This document shows positions 1 to 7,985 of a stretch of DNA of 34,374 nucleotides, in pieces. Position numbers and translations under genes: made by a program. The DNA is from an uncultured Eubacteriales bacterium (GTDB taxonomy: Bacteria > Bacillota > Clostridia > Christensenellales > Borkfalkiaceae). Position 1 is the first letter of the stretch. The number at the start of each line of letters is the position of its first letter. The stretch covers positions 1 to 34,374 of the forward strand of contig UQTB01000024.1 of assembly GCA_900543915.1 (NCBI GenBank), written 5' to 3'. The notes under the pieces are model-generated. The model was given only the letters and a program-made list of their open reading frames with translations, did not search any database and had not been told where the DNA came from.

Positions 1-812
1 GCTTTGCGGAAAACGCAACGATTGAGAACATCACGCTGACGAATGTCAATATCGATCTGCCTACGTCCGCCCAGGAGACGGGCGCGCTCGTCGGCTATGC
101 GACGGGGAACCTTACGGTCGAAGACTGCACGGTCGGCGCCGCAGGGGACGGTTCCGTCGTCTCCGGGCAGACGAAGATGGGCGGACTGATCGGCACGATC
201 AAGCAGAAGACGGGAGAGACGAGTTCTGCTGTGACGATCAGAAACTGCGTCAATTACGCCGCGGTCACCGCCACCGCTCCGAGCGCGGATCCCAACAACC
301 CGCGCGCAGCCGGTATCGTCGGTGCGCTGCAAGCGAATGGGGCGACCTATTGTCTGGAAAATTGTGAAAACCACGGAGCAATCACCGCCGTTTCGCCTCT
401 CGCGCCTTCCATAACTCCGGATAACGCGCCCGTCGCGGGCGGCATTGCCGGGCAGTTTACAGCGGGAAAGGTCGTCAGAAATCTCGCAGGAGACGAGTAT
501 ACGGTTTTGTTTAAGGACTGTGTCAATACGGGCGAACTGACGAGCAGAGGAGCCGGTCAGCCCGGATACTGCGACCCCATGCTCGGGCAGATCAACGGGT
601 CTTATTATTTGTTTGTGCTGGAGAACTGCAAAGCCGGCGAAAACGTGATTGCCGCGGCGCCCGCTTCGGCTGCAGGGGGACAGGCGATCATGCATACCGG
701 GGATAAGACAGTTTATCTGAAGATCACAGCGGAGAATCAAGCATCGCTTTACAGAGCAGAAGGCGCAACAAAGGAGGAAAAACAGTGGACAGCGTATTCT
801 GTATCGGAATAG
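1..812 (+). CDS. C-terminal part of a prepilin-like/GLUG-type repeat surface protein (5' end outside window)
   Basis: The reading frame is open from base 3 and stops at 812, so about 269 C-terminal residues are visible and the start lies upstream of the window. It has short repeats of the type ENITL, GALVGYATGNLTVEDC and GGLIGTI, with regularly spaced N-C pairs (RNCVNY, ENCENHG, KDCVNTG, ENCKAG). The same repeat style, and near-identical strings such as FAEN..-ENITL, occur in the complete protein at 14764-16218, which has a type IV prepilin N-terminus. The two are therefore probably paralogues, and this one may also start with a prepilin leader (inference). Glycine/valine-rich repeats of this kind usually form a beta-solenoid on exported proteins. 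No enzymatic motif is seen. A terminator follows directly. Confidence 0.75.
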   Translation, partial: FAENATIENITLTNVNIDLPTSAQETGALVGYATGNLTVEDCTVGAAGDGSVVSGQTKMGGLIGTIKQKTGETSSAVTIRNCVNYAAVTATAPSADPNNPRAAGIVGALQANGATYCLENCENHGAITAVSPLAPSITPDNAPVAGGIAGQFTAGKVVRNLAGDEYTVLFKDCVNTGELTSRGAGQPGYCDPMLGQINGSYYLFVLENCKAGENVIAAAPASAAGGQAIMHTGDKTVYLKITAENQASLYRAEGATKEEKQWTAYSVSE

Positions 813-830
813 AAACGGCAAGATAAGAAA

Positions 831-867
831 CAGGCAGGCGCCGGAAAGAGCGCCTGCCTGTTGTTTT
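831..867 (+). terminator. Rho-independent terminator of the 5' partial gene
   Basis: Two 11-base arms at 831-841 and 850-860 pair perfectly around an 8-base loop and are followed by TTGTTTTT. It ends the transcript of the partial repeat protein. Confidence 0.9.
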
Positions 868-1097
868 TATCGCCCCGCGGGAGCGCATGCGGAGAAAAAG
901 GGACAGCCGGCGAAAAACGGCGTAAAAAGAACGGAGAACGTATGAAATAGCATTAGCGCGCGGGATAGGGGAGGGCTTGCGGGCGGCAAGTATCGGGCAT
1001 TGCCGCCGAAGAAATTCGGGGAACGCGCGGCATTGCTGTCCGCCGGAAAAATTTTTTGAAAAAATCCGCTGGATCGGTGACAAATTTTCGACTTTCC
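868..1097. other. Intergenic stretch with no recognised gene
   Basis: Between the terminator and the spoIVFA promoter there is no reading frame with a plausible ribosome binding site, no tRNA-like cloverleaf and no repeat that I can see. A frame entering spoIVFA from 977 is open but lacks a ribosome binding site and family similarity before residue 62. An 84-codon minus-strand frame here has low-complexity composition and is not supported. Confidence 0.5.
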
Positions 1098-1126
1098 GCA
1101 TATCATGGAGGATCCGCTCATACATT
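1098..1126 (+). promoter_or_regulatory. Sigma-E-type (mother-cell) promoter of spoIVFAB
   Basis: GCATATC at 1098-1104 matches the sigma-E -35 consensus KMATATT at 6 of 7 positions. CATACATT at 1119-1126 matches the -10 consensus CATACAHT at all 8. The spacer is 14 bases, the known sigma-E spacing. A TATAAT at 1126-1131 overlaps the end, but there is no good sigma-A -35 box 17 bases upstream of it. Early mother-cell expression is what is known for spoIVFAB in Bacillus subtilis. Confidence 0.7.
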
Positions 1127-1159
1127 ATAATACAAAAAAGGGACAAGGAGAACCAAACT

Positions 1160-1903
1160 ATGAGCGAAAAATCACAATACGCGGAAATGCTGGAAATTCC
1201 CGTCACGACGACGAATATCGTCACAAAGCCCAAAAAGACGCGGCGCAAAAAGACCGCGCCCCCCGAAGAGCTGAAAGAACAGCTCATCAACGAAGTCAAT
1301 GCGGAGATGGCGGAGGAACCCGCGGCGGCGGAAGCGGCGCTTCCCGAAGAGAACGAATACAGCGAAGTATCCATCGTCAAAAAGGAAAAGAAACGGCGGG
1401 GCGTCTCCGTCGTGGCGATCCAGGTCGCGGTCATTGCGGTGCTGGCGGCGGTGATCGTGCTGTCCAATTTTTATATCGAAAATACGGGCATCAACGCCTT
1501 CCTGCGCTACGTCTTTTCGCCGTCAGCCTCCGAGCAGACGGACGACCGGACGTATAACGAATTCATGGCGCAGCTTCCCACCAAAAACGGGGACGTCGTG
1601 CTCGAAGAGGGCGTGATGACCTTTTCCGCGAAGGGAAGCGTCTATTCCCCCTGCGACGGCAAGGTGACGGCGGTGACGCTCAAAGACGGCAAATACACCA
1701 TCGAAGTGGAGCACAACAAGAACTTTAAATCGGTCATTTCGGGCGCGGACTACGCTTACGTGGAGATCGGCTCCACCGTGTACGCATCCATTCCCGTCGG
1801 ATTCACGCGGGGAGAAGAAGTCTCTCTTTGCTTCTATAACGGGGAAAACGCGCAGATCACCAATTTCAACGTCGGTGACGGCGAAGTGGTATGGGCGGTG
1901 TAA
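1160..1903 (+). CDS. spoIVFA: SpoIVFA-like regulator of the SpoIVFB intramembrane protease
   Basis: A 247-residue protein with an acidic/basic cytoplasmic N-terminus, one membrane segment at about residues 83-105 (VVAIQVAVIAVLAAVIVLSNF) and an outer C-terminal domain. That domain has the beta-rich outline of an M23/LytM fold (GSVYSPCDGKVTAV) but lacks the HxH and HxxxD zinc ligands. This is the architecture known for SpoIVFA, which holds SpoIVFB inactive at the outer forespore membrane until the SpoIVB signal arrives. The start at 1160 has AAGGAG nine bases upstream, and the frame before it has no binding site. The stop overlaps the start of spoIVFB by 13 bases, so the two are translationally coupled. 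Sequence similarity is weak; the call rests on architecture, partner gene and promoter. Confidence 0.75.
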   Translation: MSEKSQYAEMLEIPVTTTNIVTKPKKTRRKKTAPPEELKEQLINEVNAEMAEEPAAAEAALPEENEYSEVSIVKKEKKRRGVSVVAIQVAVIAVLAAVIVLSNFYIENTGINAFLRYVFSPSASEQTDDRTYNEFMAQLPTKNGDVVLEEGVMTFSAKGSVYSPCDGKVTAVTLKDGKYTIEVEHNKNFKSVISGADYAYVEIGSTVYASIPVGFTRGEEVSLCFYNGENAQITNFNVGDGEVVWAV

Positions 1904-2862
1904 CGCTGAAAATCCACCCGTTGTTTTACCTGTTCGGCCTGTATTACGCGCTGACCGGACGGATCTTCATCTTTATCGTGTATACGATCGTTGCCCTGGT
2001 TCACGAACTGGGGCATTCGTTTGTTGCGGAGAGATTGGGGTACCGCCTGAAAAGCATCGTCCTGATGCCCTACGGCGCGGTGATCGGCGGGGATGTCAAG
2101 AACCTCAGGCTGAGAGACGAGATCGCCGTCGCCGCGGCGGGGCCGCTCCTGAATTTCGCGATCGGCATCTTTTTCGTCGCAACGTGGTGGATCTTTCCGG
2201 ATACCTACGCTTACACTTCGCTCGCCGCGGAGGCGAATTTCGCCCTGTTTTTCGTCAATCTCTTTCCCGCCTATCCGCTGGACGGGGGAAGAATCCTGCT
2301 CGCCGCGCTCTCTTTGAACGTCAGGGAACGGACGGCGGAACGCGTCGTCCGCGGGATCGGCATCCTGTTTTCCGCCCTGCTGTTCGCCGCCTTCATTGCC
2401 ACGATCTTTTATCAGGTCAATTTCTCCATTCTCTTCTTCGCGGCGTTTCTCCTGACGGGCGCGCTTTCCCGCCGGCGGGAAAATTCCTACGTCAGGCTCT
2501 TTTCGGGCATCCCTCCGGAAGCGCTCGCGCGGGGAGTGAACGTGAAGCGGATCGCCATCGACAAGCGGGCGAGCGTCCGCCGGCTGTACGCGCTCCTGGA
2601 CGCCTCCGCCGTCAACGAGGCGGAGATTTACGACGGGAAACAGAAAATCCGCACGCTTTCCCAGAGAGAGCTTGAATTTTTCTTTGAAAATGCCGCGATC
2701 TATGATACAATAGAAAAAACGCTTGCGGAGGTACATCGCCGTGAACTTGGAAGAACTCTTTCTGAAACGCCAGAGCTGCCGGAATTACCGGACGGATCCC
2801 GTCCCGCACGCTCTGTTGGAAAAGCTGATCGAAAGCGCAAGGCTGGCGCCCTCCGCCTGTAA
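1891..2862 (+). CDS. spoIVFB: SpoIVFB-like M50 intramembrane metalloprotease
   Basis: Site-2-type protease of 323 residues. HELGH (about residues 39-43, in ALVHELGHSFVAERLG) is the zinc and catalytic motif. NLFPAYPLDGGR (about 124-135) supplies the third ligand, Asp. Several hydrophobic segments surround them. In sporulating Bacillota SpoIVFB cuts pro-sigma-K in the mother cell. The preceding SpoIVFA-like gene and the shared sigma-E-type promoter support that role here. After the membrane domain, residues about 215-280 form a soluble tail that may be a CBS-like or substrate-binding region (inference). The last 41 codons overlap the nitroreductase gene in another frame and look like read-on sequence of low conservation value. 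The start is the ATG at 1891 inside the end of spoIVFA. Confidence 0.85.
   Translation: MGGVTLKIHPLFYLFGLYYALTGRIFIFIVYTIVALVHELGHSFVAERLGYRLKSIVLMPYGAVIGGDVKNLRLRDEIAVAAAGPLLNFAIGIFFVATWWIFPDTYAYTSLAAEANFALFFVNLFPAYPLDGGRILLAALSLNVRERTAERVVRGIGILFSALLFAAFIATIFYQVNFSILFFAAFLLTGALSRRRENSYVRLFSGIPPEALARGVNVKRIAIDKRASVRRLYALLDASAVNEAEIYDGKQKIRTLSQRELEFFFENAAIYDTIEKTLAEVHRRELGRTLSETPELPELPDGSRPARSVGKADRKRKAGALRL
2684..2711 (+). promoter_or_regulatory. Sigma-A promoter inside the 3' end of spoIVFB
   Basis: TTGAAA at 2684-2689, a 16-base spacer, then TACAAT at 2706-2711. It would give the nitroreductase vegetative expression independent of the sporulation promoter. Confidence 0.65.
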
Positions 2863-3268
2863 TTCGCAGCCGTGGTTTTACTACGTTGCGGAGTCTCCCG
2901 AAAAGGTGCGGGCGATCGCCGCCGCGTCCCAGGAACTGGGCATGAACGGCTTTGTGAAAAACGTGCCCGCGTTCGTCGTGGTTGCGGAAGACAAGCCGAA
3001 CCTGACCGAACGGATCGGCATGCGCTTAAAGGATCAGGATTTTGCGTCCCTGGATCTGGGGCTCTCCGTCTCTCAGCTGATTCTGCGGGCGGCGGAGGAG
3101 GGGCTTTCCACCTGTATGATCGGGATGTTCAGCGAGAAGGCCGTAAAGGAAGCTGTCGGCGCGGAAGGGCGCGTGCGGCTGGTGGTGGCCGTCGGCTACG
3201 CCGCGGAAGGGGATCCCGTCCGCCCGAAAAAGAGAAAGGCGGCGGAGAAGATCGCGCGTTATCTGTGA
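2741..3268 (+). CDS. Nitroreductase-family FMN oxidoreductase
   Basis: A 175-residue protein of the short nitroreductase type. RQSCRNYR near the N-terminus (residues about 8-15) and ARLAPSACNSQPWFYYV (about 30-46) are the family's FMN-phosphate and isoalloxazine contact regions. DLGLSVSQLILRAAEEGLSTCMIGMF is the typical central helix and strand, and VAVGYAAEGDPVRPKKRK is the usual C-terminal FMN-binding end. Members reduce nitro compounds, quinones or enones with NAD(P)H; the substrate cannot be read from sequence. The start is GTG at 2741 with GGAGG nine bases upstream; an in-frame TTG at 2723 has no binding site. The gene overlaps spoIVFB by 122 bases and carries its own promoter. Confidence 0.88.
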   Translation: MNLEELFLKRQSCRNYRTDPVPHALLEKLIESARLAPSACNSQPWFYYVAESPEKVRAIAAASQELGMNGFVKNVPAFVVVAEDKPNLTERIGMRLKDQDFASLDLGLSVSQLILRAAEEGLSTCMIGMFSEKAVKEAVGAEGRVRLVVAVGYAAEGDPVRPKKRKAAEKIARYL

Positions 3269-3304
3269 AAGGGCGGCGCAGTCCGCCGTCAGGCAACCTG
3301 ATAC

Positions 3305-3341
3305 GGAAAGGGGGCGGAATCTCAGATTCCGCCCCCTTTCC
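3305..3341. terminator. Shared hairpin between convergent genes
   Basis: Perfect 16-base arms (3305-3320 and 3326-3341) around the loop CTCAG, placed between the convergent nitroreductase and lipoprotein genes. There is no U-tract on either strand, so it is an atypical terminator, but its very stable GC-rich stem and its position favour that role. Confidence 0.65.
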
Positions 3342-3376
3342 TGTATGATACAAAGGGATTATAGGATGGTCGTTTT

Positions 3377-4660
3377 TCAGGATGGATCGCCCTTTCCGTC
3401 TGCGCCCGCCTCTCTTTTCTTCCGGACGAGGGAGAGGATCACCGGCGCGCTGACGCCGATCGCGATGCCGATCAGCACCAGGGCGGTCAGCAGTTTCGCG
3501 ATGAAGCGCTGATCCGCGATTTCCCGCGCGATGGAGTCGTCTCTTTGGGCGGTGATCGTGACCGCCTTGCGGTCGACGCCGATCTCCTGCCCGTAATAGC
3601 CGTCGCGCTTCCGTTCCAGCGGGAAGGAGCCGCCCGTCACGTCGTAACGGCTGACGTCCAGCGCGCATTCCACGGTGAGACTGCCGAATCCTCGCGCGGG
3701 ATCGGCGACGACGGACACCTTCGCGCATTCCACATAAGGCGACTGATAACAGAGCGCCACCGCAACCGAGACCGACCCGTTCGCGGGGATAAAGACGGTC
3801 AGTTCATATAGTTCGTTCTGCGCCATTTCGGTTTCGCCCCTATATGCTTCGGGCACGTAAAACCCGCGGCTGCGGATGGAATCGTTCAGCACGGAGAGCC
3901 GCCATAACAGGTCGGCTTCCGGCAATTCCCCGGTTTCGGAGAAGAGCCGCCCGATCGTCGTCCTGTACTCCTCTTGCAGCTGCATGGAGGTGACGATTTC
4001 GTCGTCCGGGTTGAGGGAGACGACTTCGATGAAGGAATCGCCCGCCTCCGCAAAGGTAAAGGTCAGCTCGCCCGACGTGGTATAGTCGACCGCAGAGGGC
4101 TGGCAGTTCAGGAGCAAAGCGAATTTTCCCGTCGTCTTTACGCTCAGCGTACGCGACGAAGAAAGCGATACGTAGCGCCGGTAGTGCGCCTCTGAATTTT
4201 CGCGGTATAAGAATTCTTCGTCCGCGCGTTGCAAAAAGTTGAGGTAAGCGTCGGCGGAAGTGCCGAGCGCCGCGTGTTCGGTGTAAAAGGTCCTGCAGGT
4301 GTAATTTTCTCTGATGCCGTCCACCGTTATGTCCGTCAGATAGGCAAATCGTTCGCCGACGGTTTCAAAATAAGCCTCCTGCGCGTCGCTGAAGACGGAA
4401 ACGGGGATTTTCAGCCCGGTCTCCAGCCCGAACCGCCCGGTGTTTCGCAGCGTGTATTCCGCGGCGGCGCAGACGGTTCCGCCCTCGATTTGCAGCGTCT
4501 GACGGATGTTTTCGGTGCGGATGTCCCCCTGGTCAAAGACGGGAGACCCCATCGTAATCTCGTAGACCTGCTGCGGCGCCGCGAGATCCGGCGTGCATGC
4601 CGCCGCGGCCGCCGCACAGCAGAGGGCGCAGAGCACCGCGATCGCTTTTTTTCCGTGCAT
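3377..4660 (-). CDS. Lipoprotein with C-terminal membrane anchor, unknown function
   Basis: 427 residues. The N-terminus MHGKKAIAVLCALCC followed by an alanine run ending in AAC-T is a lipoprotein-type signal (lipid Cys near residue 22). The body is beta-rich with no cysteine-based or catalytic motif that I recognise. It contains TLRNTGRFGLETGLKIPV, which resembles proteins that balance interfacial or electrostatic terms in extracellular Ig-like folds. A single transmembrane helix at about 395-415 (LLTALVLIGIAIGVSAPVILSLV) is followed by KKR and a short polar tail, so the C-terminus probably ends in the cytoplasm. GGGAGG lies 11 bases before the start. Having both a lipid anchor and a C-terminal membrane helix is unusual; a plain signal peptide is possible. 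It is divergent from the glycoside hydrolase at 4816. Confidence 0.7.
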   Translation of the reverse strand: MHGKKAIAVLCALCCAAAAAACTPDLAAPQQVYEITMGSPVFDQGDIRTENIRQTLQIEGGTVCAAAEYTLRNTGRFGLETGLKIPVSVFSDAQEAYFETVGERFAYLTDITVDGIRENYTCRTFYTEHAALGTSADAYLNFLQRADEEFLYRENSEAHYRRYVSLSSSRTLSVKTTGKFALLLNCQPSAVDYTTSGELTFTFAEAGDSFIEVVSLNPDDEIVTSMQLQEEYRTTIGRLFSETGELPEADLLWRLSVLNDSIRSRGFYVPEAYRGETEMAQNELYELTVFIPANGSVSVAVALCYQSPYVECAKVSVVADPARGFGSLTVECALDVSRYDVTGGSFPLERKRDGYYGQEIGVDRKAVTITAQRDDSIAREIADQRFIAKLLTALVLIGIAIGVSAPVILSLVRKKREAGADGKGDPS

Positions 4661-4697
4661 ATTCTCTTTCCTCCCTTCTGTCTATCTAACGACGGGG

Positions 4698-4717
4698 CGG
4701 CGGGTTTTGTCCCGCCG
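4698..4717. repeat. GC-rich hairpin in the divergent intergenic region
   Basis: Seven-base perfect arms CGGCGGG (4698-4704) and CCCGCCG (4711-4717) with a 6-base loop. It lies in the probable 5' leader of the minus-strand lipoprotein gene. Function unknown. Confidence 0.5.
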
Positions 4718-4750
4718 GCGGAAAAAATTTTTGTTTTTTTCCTTCGTCAG

Positions 4751-4771
4751 AGGGTTCTTTTTTCAAACCCT
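4751..4771 (+). promoter_or_regulatory. Inverted repeat abutting the glycoside hydrolase promoter (candidate operator)
   Basis: AGGGTT (4751-4756) and AACCCT (4766-4771) are perfect arms with a 9-base gap. The right arm touches the -35 box TTGTCT at 4771. This size and position suit a dimeric regulator. It could instead be a chance structure in a T-rich spacer. Confidence 0.4.
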
Positions 4772-4799
4772 TGTCTTTTTTCTGGGTTTCCTGTACAAT
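4771..4799 (+). promoter_or_regulatory. Sigma-A promoter of the glycoside hydrolase gene
   Basis: TTGTCT at 4771-4776, a 17-base spacer and TACAAT at 4794-4799. The predicted start site is near 4806, leaving a leader of only about 10 bases with GGGAGG at its very 5' end. Confidence 0.75.
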
Positions 4800-4815
4800 A
4801 AAGCGGGAGGTTTGC

Positions 4816-7800
4816 ATGAACAAGGAGACATTTTTTCATCCCGGGAGGGAGTATCGTTCCAAGCCGTTCTGGGCGCTGAACGGCGATTTGGAAAAGGGCG
4901 CTTTGATCGAGGAGATCGACTGCATGAAGAAGATGGGCTACGGCGGGGCCTTTCTGCATTCGCGGACGGGGCTTTCCACGGAGTATCTGTCCGGCGAGTG
5001 GATGGCGCGTATGCGCGACTGCGCGGAGGCGCTCGCCGCCCGCGGCATGGACGCGTACCTGTACGACGAGGACCGCTGGCCGAGCGGCTCGTGCGGGGGA
5101 CTCGTCGCCGAAGATCCGGCCTGCCGCCTGCGTTCGTTGACCTATCGCCTGGAGGGAGAGGAGATCGGGGAAGACGCGCTGCCGATCGCTTCCTTTTGGG
5201 TGACCTTCGAGGGGGAAAACCGCATTTCCTCTTACCGCCCGCAAACCGGGGAATCCCGCAGAGGAGAACGGGCGGTGACCTTTTACGAGGAACCGATGCC
5301 GTGCAACAACGAATACAACGGCTATACCTATATCGATACGATGAACCGCGCCGCCACCGAGCGCTTTTTCAGGCTGACGCACGAGAAGTACCGCGCCGCG
5401 CTCGGCGATCTCTTCGGGCGGGAGATAAAGGGCATTTTCACGGACGAGCCGCACCGCGGTTCTGCCTTCAACGGCTTCGGCGTCACGGGGAAATACAAAG
5501 AGCGGAGAATCCCCTTCACGCCCGCGCTGTGGGAGAAGTTTTCCGCGCGCTGGGGAGATGATCTGAAAGCCCGCCTTCCCGAACTCTGGTTTCAGGCGGG
5601 GGACAGCGAATTTTCCAAGCTGAACTGGCAGTACATGGAGGTTGTGACGTCCCTCTTTCTGGAAAATTTCGCGCAGCCCTACCGCGCGTGGTGCGACGAA
5701 AATAAACTCGATATGACCGGGCATATCCTGCACGAGGACAACCTCGCGGCGATCACCTCTCTCTGCGGGAGCGCCATGCGCTTTTACGAGCACATGACCG
5801 TTCCCGGCATGGACAATCTCACCGCGGAAAATTATTGCTATCACGTGCCGAAGATGGTCTCTTCCGTCGCCCGTCAGTGCGGGACGGGCGAGGCGCTCAC
5901 CGAACTCTACGCGGGGATCGGCTGGCAGGCCCGGTTCTGCGACTACAAGTTCGTGGGGGACTGGCAGACGTTTTTCGGCATGACGCTGCGCTGCCCCCAC
6001 CTCGCGTGGTATACCATGAAGGGCGCCGCAAAGCGGGACTATCCCGCGAGTCTGCTGCACCAGGCCGTCTGGCACGAAGATTACGCTTACGTGGAGGATT
6101 ATTTCGCGCGGCTGAACTGTTTCATGCGCATGGGGGAGCGGGAGATCCGCCTTCTTGTGGTTCACCCCAACGAATCGGCATGGGGACTGGCGCGCGGCGG
6201 CGCGTACGAAAATTTCTTTTCGGCGACGGGGGCGGAGTACCGCCGGCTGGAGGAGATTTACCGCGGCGTCTCGGAGGCGCTTCTCAAGGACGGAACGGAC
6301 TTCGACTACGGCGACGAGGAGATGATGTCCCGCCTCGCCCGCGTGGAGCGGACGGACGGCGGGGCGCGCTTTGCCGTCGGGAAGCAGCGCTATACGCACG
6401 TGCTGGTGGCGGGCTCCGTCACCCTGCGCAAGTCGACCGCCGACTTGCTGAACGCGTTTTCCGCGGAGGGCGGCAGGGTTGCGGTATACGGGGATTTCCC
6501 GTCCTTTCTGGAGGGGGATGCGCATGATTTCGCGGCGGAATGGGGAAATGTTCGCCGCATCGGCAGCCTGTCGGAGCTGCAGGACTGCATGAAAGAGCAG
6601 ATTCCCGCCGCTTCGCGCGCGCTCCTGGCGGACGGCACGCGCTGCCGCGCATTGTTTTCGCGGGAGGCGAAGGAGGGCGAGACGCTGCTGTGCGCCTATC
6701 TCAACCCGGATATCCGGAAGGAATGCGCGGTCGATCTCGTGTTTGAAGGGGAACGCGCGCTGACGAAATGGGACGCGCGCTCGGGCAGGACGTTCCCTCT
6801 GGCCTGCCGGTACGAGGGAGGCAAAACCGTTCTGCCTTATGTGTTTGCGCCGGGAGAGGAGCTGCTGCTGACGGCGGTTTGCGGCAGGGCGGCGGCTGCG
6901 CCTGCGGCGGAAGAGAGGATCCCCGTCCGTCTGCCGGATTCCTTCCGCTATCGCCTGTACGAGGATAACGTCGTCGTGCTGGACCGGGCGGAATACGCCG
7001 TCGACGGCTCAAACAGGGGCGCGGACGAGATCCTCAGGATTGATCGCACCCTGCGCGGCGCGTACGGATGGAACCTCAGGGACGGGGATATGATTCAGCC
7101 GTGGTTTGCGAAAAAATTCGGGCTGGAAAAGAACGGCAGACCCTTTGATCTCACGCTGCGCTTTTCCTTTGACGCAGCGTATCTGCCGCCCGCTCTGCGG
7201 CTGCGCATGGAACAGCCCGGGCGGTTTAAGATTTTTCTGAACGGCATTGCGCAGGAGAGGCCCTGCCTTCCTTCCCGCATCGACCGCTGTTTTTCCGAGC
7301 TTCCGCTGAGCGGTCTGCGGCAGGGGCGGAACGTGCTGGAGCTGAAGACCCGTTTCGACGGGACCGTGGAACTGGAGAACCTCTATCTGTGCGGGGCGTT
7401 CGGCGTGAAGACAGACGGCCTGATCAGCACCCTTATCCCGCTTCCCGCGCGGCTGACCGCGGGGGATATCGTGCCGCAGGGCTTTCCCTTCTACGCCGGC
7501 CGCATCGACCTCGAGATTCCCGTGAGCGCGGGAACGTATCGGGTGGAGGCGGAAGCGTCTGAGGCGGTTCTGATGCACGTTAAGGGGAGGGAAGACCGGA
7601 TTACCGCGTTTCCCCCTCTCTCCGCGGAGGCGGAAGCGGAAGAATCGCTCTTCGCGGGATTTGTCTTTTCCCAGAAAAATCAGTTCGGTCCGCTGCATTT
7701 TTTCCCGCCGCTGCCTTCCTGCGGCGCGCCGGGAGAATTTTTGACGGAAGGTGCGCAGTACAGCGAGCGCTTCGCCCTGGTTCCGCAGCGGATTCCCCCT

Positions 7801-7848
7801 TTGCGCCTGTGGAGGACAGAGCGCCTGCCGCGGAAGACATCCGGCTGA
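4816..7848 (+). CDS. Large glycoside hydrolase, GH106-like (alpha-L-rhamnosidase-type) family
   Basis: 1010 residues. The N-terminal region SKPFWALNGDLEKGALIEEI...GYGGAFLHSRTGL and the segment AYLYDEDRWPSGSCGG are the hallmark of a (beta/alpha)8 barrel group related to GH106 rhamnosidases. Candidate catalytic acids are E211 (in GIFTDEPHRGS) and E363 (in LTELYAGIGWQ); their roles are inferred by position only. The C-terminal part, about 640-1000, has beta-sandwich features (LRLRMEQPGRFKIFLNGI, a galactose-binding-like module). There is no signal peptide, so it acts in the cytoplasm on imported oligosaccharides (inference). The start at 4816 follows GGGAGG; the in-frame ATG at 4771 lies within the promoter. 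No transporter or sugar regulator is adjacent, so the substrate is unknown. Confidence 0.7.
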   Translation: MNKETFFHPGREYRSKPFWALNGDLEKGALIEEIDCMKKMGYGGAFLHSRTGLSTEYLSGEWMARMRDCAEALAARGMDAYLYDEDRWPSGSCGGLVAEDPACRLRSLTYRLEGEEIGEDALPIASFWVTFEGENRISSYRPQTGESRRGERAVTFYEEPMPCNNEYNGYTYIDTMNRAATERFFRLTHEKYRAALGDLFGREIKGIFTDEPHRGSAFNGFGVTGKYKERRIPFTPALWEKFSARWGDDLKARLPELWFQAGDSEFSKLNWQYMEVVTSLFLENFAQPYRAWCDENKLDMTGHILHEDNLAAITSLCGSAMRFYEHMTVPGMDNLTAENYCYHVPKMVSSVARQCGTGEALTELYAGIGWQARFCDYKFVGDWQTFFGMTLRCPHLAWYTMKGAAKRDYPASLLHQAVWHEDYAYVEDYFARLNCFMRMGEREIRLLVVHPNESAWGLARGGAYENFFSATGAEYRRLEEIYRGVSEALLKDGTDFDYGDEEMMSRLARVERTDGGARFAVGKQRYTHVLVAGSVTLRKSTADLLNAFSAEGGRVAVYGDFPSFLEGDAHDFAAEWGNVRRIGSLSELQDCMKEQIPAASRALLADGTRCRALFSREAKEGETLLCAYLNPDIRKECAVDLVFEGERALTKWDARSGRTFPLACRYEGGKTVLPYVFAPGEELLLTAVCGRAAAAPAAEERIPVRLPDSFRYRLYEDNVVVLDRAEYAVDGSNRGADEILRIDRTLRGAYGWNLRDGDMIQPWFAKKFGLEKNGRPFDLTLRFSFDAAYLPPALRLRMEQPGRFKIFLNGIAQERPCLPSRIDRCFSELPLSGLRQGRNVLELKTRFDGTVELENLYLCGAFGVKTDGLISTLIPLPARLTAGDIVPQGFPFYAGRIDLEIPVSAGTYRVEAEASEAVLMHVKGREDRITAFPPLSAEAEAEESLFAGFVFSQKNQFGPLHFFPPLPSCGAPGEFLTEGAQYSERFALVPQRIPPLRLWRTERLPRKTSG

Positions 7849-7920
7849 AGGGGCGGGGAATCGAAAAGAGCCGCGGGCGCCCTGCGGCGAATGGCGATTA
7901 AAAAGAGTTTCGGCAACGGA

Positions 7921-7957
7921 AAAAGCGCTGCTCCGCTTGAAGCGGAACAGCGCTTTT
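7921..7957. terminator. Bidirectional terminator between the glycoside hydrolase and HU genes
   Basis: Arms of 17 bases (7921-7937 and 7941-7957) pair with a single wobble/mismatch position and are flanked by A/T runs on both sides. It serves the minus-strand hup gene (one G-U pair in that RNA) and probably the plus-strand hydrolase. Confidence 0.85.
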
Positions 7958-7985
7958 GACTGTAATGCAATGGTCTGCGCGCGGC

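Noticed and set aside
1126..1131. TATAAT as a sigma-A -10 box for spoIVFA
   Set aside because: The matching -35 position reads TCATGG; the overlapping sigma-E motif fits far better.
1834..2736. Minus-strand open frame of 300 codons over spoIVFB
   Set aside because: Antisense to a gene with HELGH and DGGR motifs; charged low-complexity product.
4747..6525. Minus-strand open frame of nearly 600 codons
   Set aside because: Antisense to the glycoside hydrolase, Arg/Pro-rich, no start signals, no motif.
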